Under the pieces are notes generated by a model. It saw nothing but the letters and a program-made list of their open reading frames with translations. It did not search any database and was not told where the DNA came from. A DNA stretch of 37,071 bases from NCBI GenBank assembly GCA_016196295.1, contig JACPYA010000072.1, positions 1 to 37,071 of the forward strand, given 5' to 3'. Shown piece by piece: positions 20,501 to 26,591 of this stretch. The position numbers and the translations under genes are program-made. This DNA comes from Candidatus Peregrinibacteria bacterium. Lineage in GTDB: Bacteria; Patescibacteriota; Gracilibacteria; Peribacterales; Peribacteraceae. How positions within the stretch are numbered: position 1 is the stretch's first letter; every line of letters begins with the position of its first letter.

Positions 20501-20942
20501 CCAGCGCTTCGAGCCGATGGGCATGACGAACAACAAGGAGATTCCCATCGTCACGAGCATCATGGACTATATGGCGCGCTGGCTCGCGCTCAAGTTCATG
20601 CCGAAGGAAAAGGCGAAACACTTCCACAACGCGGAACTCGTCGAGAAGAGCTACAGCGAAGGGACGAAGAGCAAGGAAGCCTTCGCCATGCGTCTCCCGA
20701 TCGTCGATGAAGGAGCGACCGTCCACAACAGCATGAATATCGCTGCCGCGGTGGATCAGAAGACTGCCAAGGAGATCTCGAAGGCCGTCAGCGAGGTGGC
20801 CGAAGCGCCCTCCAAGTTGGAACAGGCAAAGCTCCAGGGTTTCACGGGTTCCGCGTGCAGTGGTTGTGGCAGTTTCAAGATGAAGCGCAATGGTTCGTGC
20901 GAAGTGTGTTTGGATTGTGGGGCGACGAGTGGTTGTAGTTAA
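17532..20942 (+). CDS. nrdJ: adenosylcobalamin-dependent (class II) ribonucleotide reductase
   Basis: This enzyme makes deoxyribonucleotides from ribonucleotides with a B12-generated thiyl radical and needs no oxygen. At 1136 residues it matches the long vitamin B12-dependent family. The active-site motif is N427-P-C429-S-E431. [20 protein letters not shown] and the [12 protein letters not shown] region are typical. The C-terminus carries a zinc-ribbon-like set (CSGCG, then CEVCLDCG) near the redox-active cysteines. Residues about 456-468 are an in-frame insertion encoded by a palindrome. B12 synthesis genes are absent here, so the cofactor is probably taken up. No riboswitch or class I genes are seen nearby. 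Confidence 0.95.
   Translation: [1136 protein letters not shown]
18896..18927. repeat. palindrome inside nrdJ
   Basis: CCCTTCGACTCGCCC / GGGCTCGCTCAGGG arms, in frame between the FYD and QVEAFKHA segments of NrdJ. A family relative lies at 26523-26562. Confidence 0.8.
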
Positions 20943-20955
20943 TCCTTCCCCTTCT

Positions 20956-21147
20956 ATGTCAAAAAGCGAATTTGCTCCGATCCGCATTCGTGAAGATGGT
21001 CAGGTAGAGATTGTGGATGCACCAAATGACACGAGTACAATGGTGGGAGCAATTATTTCGGACACTGCTAAACGGGCGCAACCGTTTGATCTCTCTGAAG
21101 TAAGGTGGAGTTTCGACGCTCTCGATGGGAATGGACGACGCGATTAA
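20956..21147 (+). CDS. small hypothetical protein (63 residues)
   Basis: The frame starts MSKSEFAPIRIREDG 13 nt after the nrdJ stop and could be translated from the nrdJ message, although no Shine-Dalgarno is seen. The composition is mixed and protein-like, with an acidic middle and a charged DGNGRRD end. I do not recognise a family. A longer frame would begin inside nrdJ, so the ATG at 20956 was chosen. Confidence 0.5.
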   Translation: MSKSEFAPIRIREDGQVEIVDAPNDTSTMVGAIISDTAKRAQPFDLSEVRWSFDALDGNGRRD

Positions 21148-21162
21148 TGTCGCTTCCTCGCG

Positions 21163-21168
21163 TATACT
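21163..21168 (+). promoter_or_regulatory. -10 box 6 nt before a start codon
   Basis: TATACT followed by TTCGCC and the ATG at 21175. No good -35 is visible. This is one instance of the leaderless pattern. Confidence 0.55.
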
Positions 21169-21174
21169 TTCGCC

Positions 21175-21615
21175 ATGTCCGACTCCTGGCTCGATCTCAT
21201 TCCCAGTCGCGAGCGTGAAAAGATCCGCAAGCGTATGTGCAGCCCGGAGGCGTATGCAGCTCTTCGAGAGAAGGTGAAGGGTCCGGAGGACCTCGAACGC
21301 GAGATGGAACACAATGAAGCGATGGCGGAGCTGCGCTTTGAGATGGAAACGGAGCCGGCGCTGAAGGAGGCGCTTAAGAAACAAGTGGAGAAGGACGCTC
21401 GCGAGCAGGGGATCGATCATGTCCTTGAGTATCATCCGTCAAAAGAAGCGAAGGCATCATTTGATCGGGGTGCGTTTCATCTCTCAGTCGAATCGCACCC
21501 GGACACCCATCTCGATCAACTCATCGCGATCCCGGAGGGAAAGGTGCAGGAAAAATTGCCGATCCGGGTCAGCCTTTGCAATCGGTACCTCGCGCAGTTT
21601 GTGCGCGGGATGTGA
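21175..21615 (+). CDS. hypothetical acidic helical protein
   Basis: A 146-residue cytoplasmic protein without a signal peptide. The first 85 residues are strongly helical and charged (REREKIRKRM, then EREMEHNEAMAELRFEMETEPALKEALKKQVEKDA as overlapping helices). The second half (GAFHLSVESHPDTHLDQLIAIPEG, then VSLCNRYLAQFV) looks like a small alpha/beta domain. No known motif was recognised. A TATACT box sits 6 nt before the ATG. A REP hairpin follows at 21653-21672, and the next gene is convergent. Confidence 0.7.
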   Translation: MSDSWLDLIPSREREKIRKRMCSPEAYAALREKVKGPEDLEREMEHNEAMAELRFEMETEPALKEALKKQVEKDAREQGIDHVLEYHPSKEAKASFDRGAFHLSVESHPDTHLDQLIAIPEGKVQEKLPIRVSLCNRYLAQFVRGM

Positions 21616-21652
21616 GATGCGGCAGGTATGCCCGCTCTCTATCCAAATTTTA

Positions 21653-21672
21653 GAGCGGCCATACGTGGCCGC
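21653..21672 (+). repeat. REP hairpin (AGAG head)
   Basis: AGAG with GCGGCC-ATACGT-GGCCGC, the same family as the copies around the RAYT at 9.9 kb. It lies between convergent genes. Confidence 0.75.
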
Positions 21673-21674
21673 GA

Positions 21675-22046
21675 TTACCGGAAGATCAGGAGCAAGCACG
21701 CCCCCGCAGCCGCCTCGGCATCAATCGTGTGTGTCAGGCGTCCTTGTTTGTAGCCCATGACGTCATAGCAGTCCGTTCCGTCTTGCAAGTATCCCGTCGC
21801 CTCTTCTCCTTCGATGAGGACAAGACCTTCCCGTTTGATCACTTGCCCCACGATCGCATCGGCAATGTCGCGGACCTCACGTCCCTCGACCGTTCCCACC
21901 TGGTTTCCCTCTGCATCCAGAATGACGGCAGTATCCGGCTCGGCTCGGACGGATCCCCGGAGATTGCCGAGCCTGTTATAGACGGACACGCTTCCTCCGC
22001 ACGAGGAAAGAGTGAGCACGAGGAAGGCGAGAACCATTTTTTGCAT
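21675..22046 (-). CDS. small lipoprotein
   Basis: A 123-residue secreted lipoprotein. A short signal peptide ends in the lipobox LSSC, with the cysteine at about position 16 as the lipid attachment site. The mature part is small and Gly/Val-rich (VYNRLGNLRGSV, VILDAEGNQVGTVEGREV), suggesting a beta-rich fold, with a Cys later in DGTDCYDV. The function is unknown. The start is well supported: TTGATG (-35, 22077-22082 on the minus strand), a 16-nt spacer and TATACT (22055-22060) place the transcription start almost at the ATG. No Shine-Dalgarno is present. Confidence 0.75.
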   Translation of the reverse strand: MQKMVLAFLVLTLSSCGGSVSVYNRLGNLRGSVRAEPDTAVILDAEGNQVGTVEGREVRDIADAIVGQVIKREGLVLIEGEEATGYLQDGTDCYDVMGYKQGRLTHTIDAEAAAGACLLLIFR

Positions 22047-22054
22047 GTGGAATC

Positions 22055-22082
22055 AGTATACTTGCGTAGAAACATCCATCAA
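22055..22082 (-). promoter_or_regulatory. lipoprotein promoter, start codon 8 nt from the -10
   Basis: On the minus strand: TTGATG, 16 nt, TATACT, GATTCCAC, then ATG. Confidence 0.6.
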
Positions 22083-22133
22083 TAATTTCGCTCAGCCCTT
22101 GTGAAAGATAAAAAAGAAGAACAAAAATGTAGA

Positions 22134-22433
22134 TCAGTTGTGTTCCGCAAACGATGTGAGATCATCGTCGGGTGCAGCTCTATTGCTGATTTCTTTTCCG
22201 CATAGGAAACAACGATGCACGATCATCCATCCTTTCTTGCCGCTCTGGTCGAGGGAGACAGGTGTCATGAGTCCTCCGCAGTCCGAGGCCCGGTCCCCAG
22301 GACCCTCGGCATCAATGTGTTTGGAGTACAGGCAATGCGGACAATGATTGCGATACGTTCCACGTGGGAGTGGGGCTACGTCCTTGCCGCAATGTTCACA
22401 CGTGAATGATTCTTGGCGTGCGATGAACGTCAT
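22134..22433 (-). CDS. RNHCP domain protein (zinc-binding)
   Basis: A 99-residue protein of the RNHCP family, named for the R28-N-H-C-P32 motif seen here. Cysteine pairs C12/C15, C31/C34 and C75/C78 should bind zinc. The family is small, widespread in bacteria and of unknown function, possibly nucleic-acid binding. ATG 22433 overlaps the stop of the upstream RAYT gene as ATGA, so translation of the two is probably coupled. The frame upstream of that ATG is the antisense or out-of-frame part of the RAYT gene and was left out. The gene ends about 90 nt from the lipoprotein start. Confidence 0.85.
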   Translation of the reverse strand: MTFIARQESFTCEHCGKDVAPLPRGTYRNHCPHCLYSKHIDAEGPGDRASDCGGLMTPVSLDQSGKKGWMIVHRCFLCGKEISNRAAPDDDLTSFAEHN

Positions 22434-23065
22434 TCGGTGAATGGACTGATATAAAGAAGATCGGGATGGTCCTTCCAACGTGAAACATTGCTTTTGATAT
22501 ATGTTCGAATGGCGTTCAATGCTCCTTCGGATCTCAAACATCTTTCATAGAAGCGCGTTTGCCAGTGAAAATCGTCGTATCCCATGGCATGAATTTTTTT
22601 GGTACATGTCATTTTAAATTGATTGATAACAGCTCCCAGAGATTTAGGTACGAGTCTTAGCCTCCGTTCGTTCGTAGAGACGCGCGAGTCGCGCATCTCG
22701 TTTGAAGAATTTCCATTGATTTTTGTTGTTTGTTGTTTTTTCGAGACGTGCCCATGGCACGTCTCTACCAACGAACGGTCAAAAATAAGAATCCCGTGTA
22801 AATGATCTGGCATCATTACAAATTGATCCAATCTCGCGTGAGGAAAATGATTGGGTATTTCTTTCCAATATGTTTCGACAATTTTTCCCACATCCGACAT
22901 CGTCATCTTTCCTTTCTCAATTTCTCCAAACCAATGCAGTTTTCCCTTCGTGCAGATCGTTACAAAATAACAGGCGGAGCTTGAATAATCCCAATTTTTC
23001 ATTCGATTCGTTCGTATCCGATATCTTCCTTTGAAGAGGAGAGATGTGCCAGTTGCAAGATCCAT
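22430..23065 (-). CDS. REP-associated tyrosine transposase (RAYT) with internal palindromic element
   Basis: A 211-residue HUH-family transposase. The N-terminal NWDYSSSACYFVTICT and MPDHLHGIL (the HUH pair H-L-H) are diagnostic, and the catalytic tyrosine is probably the Y of IRTYIKSN near the C-terminus. It belongs to a different RAYT subgroup from the one at 9.9 kb. About 35 residues after ILIFDRS come from a palindromic element (22665-22778) in frame and have no counterpart in ordinary members. The start is uncertain. ATG 23065 lies inside the end of ychF by overlap, and 23002 is another choice. It overlaps the RNHCP gene by 4 nt. Confidence 0.82.
   Translation of the reverse strand: MDLATGTSLLFKGRYRIRTNRMKNWDYSSSACYFVTICTKGKLHWFGEIEKGKMTMSDVGKIVETYWKEIPNHFPHARLDQFVMMPDHLHGILIFDRSLVETCHGHVSKKQQTTKINGNSSNEMRDSRVSTNERRLRLVPKSLGAVINQFKMTCTKKIHAMGYDDFHWQTRFYERCLRSEGALNAIRTYIKSNVSRWKDHPDLLYISPFTE
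22665..22778. repeat. long inverted repeat inside the RAYT gene
   Basis: The left arm CGTTCGTTCGTAGAGACG (22665-22682) pairs with the right arm CGTCTCTACCAACGAACG (22760-22777). Inside are CGCGCGAGTCGCGC and GACGTGCCCATGGCACGTC hairpins around an A/T-rich stretch. The whole element is read through in frame. Confidence 0.8.
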
Positions 23066-23075
23066 GACAAGCATT

Positions 23076-24170
23076 CTACACATTGCATTTGAAGTGCATC
23101 ACGTCCCCGTCCTGCACGACGTAGTCTTTACCTTCCTGTCGGAGCTTTCCGGCATCTTTGGCTCCAGATTCGCCTTTAAACTGAACAAAATCTTTGTACG
23201 ATATCGTCTCTGCGCGGATGAATCCTTTCTCGAAATCCGTGTGGATGACGCCTGCCGCCTGCGGCGCCGTCATGCCGCGGGTGATCGTCCATGCGCGCAC
23301 TTCCTTCGGTCCCGCGGTGAAGTACGTGATGTAGCCGAGCGCCGCGTAGGCGGCGTGGATGAGCCGGTCGAGTCCGGACGATGTCACTTTGAGGTCTGCG
23401 AGGAAAACGGCTGCGTCCTCCGGCGACAGTTCCTGGAGGTCTTCTTCGATCTTCGCCGAGATGATGATCACCTGTGCGGACGGCTCCAGTTTCAGTTGCG
23501 ATCGCACGGCGTCCGGCGTCATCACACTCAGTTCGTGCTCCGCGACGTTCACGGCATAGATCATCGGTTTGGCCGTCAGCAATTGGAACGCATGGGCGAT
23601 CGGCCTCTGCTCCTTTTCGAGCGTCACGGTGGAGGCCAATTTCCCTTCTTGCAGCGCTGCTTCGATTTTTTTCGCGACGGCGAGCTCCGCGATCTTCTCT
23701 TTGTCCCCCGTGCGCGCCGCTCCTTCCATCTTTTCCATGCGCTTCTGCAGGTTCGAAAGATCCGCCAGCGCAAGCTCTGTTTCGATTGTTAGGCGGTCGC
23801 GCACCGGATCGACGGATCCTTCCACGTGGATGACGTCGCCACCCTGAAACGCGCGCACCACGTGGCAGATGGCATCTACTTCGCGGATATGACTGAGGAA
23901 GGCGTTCCCCAGCCCCTCGCCTTTGCTCGCGCCCTTCACGAGCCCGGCGATATCGACGAACTCGATCGCGGCGGGGATCACCTTCTCCGGCTTCACCATC
24001 TCCGTCAGGATTCGTAGCCGCTCATCGGGCACTTCCACGATGCCGACGTTCGGGTCGATGGTGCAAAACGGATAATTCGCCGCCATCGCGCCTTTGCTCT
24101 TGGTGAGTGCATTGAAGAGCGTCGATTTTCCAACATTCGGTAATCCAACTATTCCTATCTGGAGTGCCAT
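23076..24170 (-). CDS. ychF: ribosome-binding ATPase YchF
   Basis: An Obg-family P-loop protein of 364 residues, the normal length (363 in E. coli). YchF binds ribosomes, prefers ATP to GTP and is linked to stress and redox control. The Walker A is G9-LPNVGKST17, followed by FVDIAGLVKGASKGEGLGN and the altered G4 motif NVAEHE that explains its ATP preference. The TGS-like C-terminal domain ends in VQDGDVMHFKCNV. The start is odd: two more truncated copies of the first ten codons lie just upstream (24171-24303), and neither a -10 box nor a Shine-Dalgarno is close to the live start. Confidence 0.96.
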   Translation of the reverse strand: MALQIGIVGLPNVGKSTLFNALTKSKGAMAANYPFCTIDPNVGIVEVPDERLRILTEMVKPEKVIPAAIEFVDIAGLVKGASKGEGLGNAFLSHIREVDAICHVVRAFQGGDVIHVEGSVDPVRDRLTIETELALADLSNLQKRMEKMEGAARTGDKEKIAELAVAKKIEAALQEGKLASTVTLEKEQRPIAHAFQLLTAKPMIYAVNVAEHELSVMTPDAVRSQLKLEPSAQVIIISAKIEEDLQELSPEDAAVFLADLKVTSSGLDRLIHAAYAALGYITYFTAGPKEVRAWTITRGMTAPQAAGVIHTDFEKGFIRAETISYKDFVQFKGESGAKDAGKLRQEGKDYVVQDGDVMHFKCNV

Positions 24171-24188
24171 GCATGAGTGGGGAAAGTT

Positions 24189-24220
24189 GAGAGTCCTACG
24201 ATTCCAATTTGGAGAGCCAT
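24189..24220 (-). pseudogene. ychF: ychF 5' remnant, copy 2
   Basis: On the minus strand the ATG at 24220 reads MALQIGIVGL followed by STF, identical in protein to the ychF start for ten residues, but with silent changes in most codons (for example GCT for GCA, CAA for CAG, ATC for ATA). The P-loop is deleted between GL and ST. The frame then closes within 50 nt. Confidence 0.85.
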
Positions 24221-24303
24221 GAGAATGGAGAAGAAAGCCGATTTACCCGCCGTAGCCCCGCGTATGCGGGGCGAAGGCGGGCGATACCGATCTGAAGAGC
24301 CAT
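24221..24303 (-). pseudogene. ychF: ychF 5' remnant, copy 3, split by a palindrome
   Basis: On the minus strand the ATG at 24303 reads MALQIGI with yet another set of silent codon choices. It is interrupted by a CCCGCCTTCGCCCC / GGGGCTACGGCGGG palindrome (about 24246-24282). After the palindrome GGTAAATCG resumes, encoding the G-K-S of the P-loop, in a shifted frame. TATACG lies about 5 nt before this ATG, so the original ychF promoter may be here. Confidence 0.8.
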
Positions 24304-24400
24304 GGAAACGTATACGGAAGGGGATTGCTGGAGACGGCATAATAGCCAAAAGCATGGAAAATTTCTCACCCAGGTACCCTTCAGAAACTCGTCATTGGGA

Positions 24401-24428
24401 TTGACAATTTTGTGGGTTCTACTATACT
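24401..24428 (+). promoter_or_regulatory. promoter of the SLH-sortase gene
   Basis: A consensus TTGACA (24401-24406), a 16-nt spacer and TATACT (24423-24428), followed after 10 nt by the ATG at 24439. Transcription should begin about 4 nt before the start codon. Confidence 0.8.
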
Positions 24429-24438
24429 ATTTTTTCTT

Positions 24439-25686
24439 ATGCACAAGCGATTGATCGCCCCCGTCCTTGTGGCCTTTATCCTAGCTGGAACCCGCTTTCC
24501 GGCCGTTTCCGCACGTTCCTTTGGAGACACTCTGGGGACGCGGTATAACGATTCTTTTTCGTACCTCTCCGACCGCTCCATTGTCCAGGGGTACAACGAC
24601 GGGACAGGGAGACCTCATGAACTCGTGAACAGAGCGGAGGCCTTGAAGATCGTCCTCGAAATGCAGGAGGCGTCCAAGGCGATGGTCGAATGGTTTTCCA
24701 AGCACATGCCGCCGATGGCGCTCTTCCTCGATGCCGATCAGAAAGCGTGGTACGGACCGTACCTGGAGGCGGGCTTTCAGGAGGGAGTGATCACGGGATA
24801 CGACGACCGCACGTTCCGTCCGGGGAATCCGCTGACGGTCGAAGAGGCAATCACGCTCCTCATGCGATCGCAGAAGGCGACGCCCGCGGAGCAGCCCTTC
24901 CACAGCAACAGCTCTCTCGCCAATCAAGACGGCCTCTGGTTCAGCAAGCACCTGAGCGCGGCGATCGCGAAGAACCTCGTGTCATCGCGGGAAGTCCTGC
25001 GGCTCAACCAGTACATCACGCGCGGGCAATTCTTCGACATCGCGTATCGCCTCGATGTCGTGAAGCGCGAGGGTCTCGCAGCCTTCAATCGTCCCGAACC
25101 GGTGGTTCAGGTCGCATCCGCACCGAGACCCGTCGCGGTCGTGGCGCCTCGCCCGGTTGCAGCGGCGAACACTGCTCCGCGTCCGGTCACTCCTCCGCCG
25201 TCTCCCGTGAACATCGCGGCCGCAGGCGACCTCGCGCAGTACGCGTCCGATCGATATTTTTCGATCACCATCCCCGCGCTCGGCATCAAAGACCTCCTCA
25301 TCACGCACCCGGCGGATCCCTTCACGAGTAATGGGATGCTCGCTCCTCTCAAGAGCGGCGTCGGACACCTCTTCAGCTACCCGGGCAACGGCGGCAAGAT
25401 CCTCATCTACGGACACAGCAGCGGTTACCCGTGGGACGTCTCCAAATTCACGAAGATCTTCCGCACCGTGAACAAACTCAACCGCGGCGACAAAGTCTAC
25501 GTCACGTACAACGGCAACCTCTACGTCTACGAAGTCTCGTATGAAAATGCGGTGCCTGCAAAGGACACAAGCGCCTTCAGCGGAGCGGGGGAGGAGCTGA
25601 TCCTCTACACCTGCTGGCCGCCCGACTCCATCTCCCAGCGCTACCTCATCCACGCGTTCCCGGTCAAAACCGTAGCTTTGCGATAG
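24439..25686 (+). CDS. SLH-domain sortase (surface-anchored transpeptidase)
   Basis: A 415-residue exported protein. A signal peptide (about 1-25) is followed by S-layer-homology repeats: SDRSIVQGYNDGTGRP (about 44-75), FLDADQKAWYGPYLEAG to PGNPLTVEEAI (about 96-140) and a weaker third (about 165-205). A Pro/Ala-rich linker (218-258) leads to a sortase domain with H326 (YGHSS), C392 (LYTCWPP) and R401 (QRYLIHA), the full catalytic triad. Sortases cut a sorting motif and join the protein to another amine. The SLH repeats would hold this one to the cell-wall polymer instead of a membrane anchor. Its substrates are unknown. A silent-site variant of its last seven codons lies at 25796-25819. Confidence 0.85.
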   Translation: MHKRLIAPVLVAFILAGTRFPAVSARSFGDTLGTRYNDSFSYLSDRSIVQGYNDGTGRPHELVNRAEALKIVLEMQEASKAMVEWFSKHMPPMALFLDADQKAWYGPYLEAGFQEGVITGYDDRTFRPGNPLTVEEAITLLMRSQKATPAEQPFHSNSSLANQDGLWFSKHLSAAIAKNLVSSREVLRLNQYITRGQFFDIAYRLDVVKREGLAAFNRPEPVVQVASAPRPVAVVAPRPVAAANTAPRPVTPPPSPVNIAAAGDLAQYASDRYFSITIPALGIKDLLITHPADPFTSNGMLAPLKSGVGHLFSYPGNGGKILIYGHSSGYPWDVSKFTKIFRTVNKLNRGDKVYVTYNGNLYVYEVSYENAVPAKDTSAFSGAGEELILYTCWPPDSISQRYLIHAFPVKTVALR

Positions 25687-25721
25687 ACATATTATGAACG
25701 ATCTATTATTTCCACTTCTCG

Positions 25722-25790
25722 CCCTTCCGACTTGTCCCTCGAAGCTCAATGAGCGAAGTGGGAAGCTCCGAAGCGCAGCGGAGGAGCGAA
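25722..25790. repeat. palindromic insertion downstream of the SLH-sortase
   Basis: CTTCTCGCCCTTCC / GGAGCGAAGGAGG and internal CTCGAAGCTC / GAAGCTCCGAAG arms form an imperfect hairpin. It separates the live gene end from the remnant end. Confidence 0.6.
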
Positions 25791-25795
25791 GGAGG

Positions 25796-25819
25796 GTCAA
25801 AACCGTGGCTCTGCGGTGA
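25796..25819 (+). pseudogene. remnant of the 3' end of the SLH-sortase gene
   Basis: The 24 nt encode VKTVALR and a stop, exactly as at 25663-25686. The five base differences are all silent (GTA/GTG, TTG/CTG, CGA/CGG, TAG/TGA). The TGA overlaps the GTG start of the next gene (GTGA), the usual form of a coupled gene pair, so this was probably the original junction. Confidence 0.85.
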
Positions 25820-26481
25820 GCTCGATGCCGGTCGAACGCGAATCACCATCGGCACCGGAGCCCATCGAAGCATTGCACATCTTGGTCCATCCGGGGTTCA
25901 GATCGTTTTTTCGCAGGAGACATACGAAGTGGAACCATACCGAAGAACAATTGTTCGATCGATTCATCGAGCATGCACAGAGGATGACTGAGCACGAGAT
26001 CATGGCGCTTTTGACTTACGAGAGCCCGCACGGGTTCTCTCGAAGAGTGCGAGCGCATACGGAGACTGGCGAAGACCGTCTAATGCAGCGGATCGAGGAG
26101 TTACGGAACGTCCTGCAGCGGCGATTGATTATTCTTGCCGGCATGAAGATCCTCTCCGGCACCACGAAAGAGCGGCGCGATATTTTTCGCGTGCTGCAGA
26201 GAGTCGCGACGGGGCGAGGACAGCCTATCGATCCATCCGATATCGAGACCTACGTCTTTGGACAAGAGATCCACACGTGCGTACCGAAAGCAGCTCAGGC
26301 GTTGAACATTGCATACCGACTTCCTTTCGGCACGGTTGTCGATCTCGACCTCACGCACTTCGATTTCCATACCCAGGCACAGAAGAAATCGATCGTGGAC
26401 ACGGACATTCCCGCACTGGAAAAGAAGTACAACCGCGTTCTGTTCGCGCGGCTCAAGCTTCGCTTGCCGGAATCAAAGTGA
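25816..26481 (+). CDS. hypothetical protein, possibly a nuclease-like or regulatory protein
   Basis: A 221-residue cytoplasmic protein, start GTG 25816 (an ATG is available at 25825). The GTG overlaps the stop of the sortase-gene remnant, which supports this start. It begins with LHILVHPGFRSFFRRR, continues through a helical LMQRIEELRNVLQRRLIILAG segment and ends with an alpha/beta part (FGTVVDLDLTHFDF). The fold is not recognised, and I see no catalytic motif that can be named. After insertion of the palindrome the gene is about 110 nt from the sortase stop, so the original coupling is broken. Confidence 0.6.
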   Translation: MSSMPVERESPSAPEPIEALHILVHPGFRSFFRRRHTKWNHTEEQLFDRFIEHAQRMTEHEIMALLTYESPHGFSRRVRAHTETGEDRLMQRIEELRNVLQRRLIILAGMKILSGTTKERRDIFRVLQRVATGRGQPIDPSDIETYVFGQEIHTCVPKAAQALNIAYRLPFGTVVDLDLTHFDFHTQAQKKSIVDTDIPALEKKYNRVLFARLKLRLPESK

Positions 26482-26522
26482 CCTCGCTCATGACCCAATC
26501 CGCCGGATGATCTCCCGATTCA

Positions 26523-26562
26523 CCCTTCGGCTCCACCTTGCTTCGCTCGGTGTCGCTCAGGG
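26523..26562. repeat. palindrome, CCCTTCGGCTC / GTCGCTCAGGG type
   Basis: Same family as the in-frame element in nrdJ (18896-18927), here intergenic between convergent genes. Confidence 0.75.
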
Positions 26563-26591
26563 TCAATCGCATTCTTCAGTTTAGTTTGATT

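Noticed and set aside
24155-24355. A 66-codon minus-strand frame upstream of ychF
   Set aside because: It is made of ychF remnant copies and a palindrome read in mixed frames. It is better described as pseudogene fragments.
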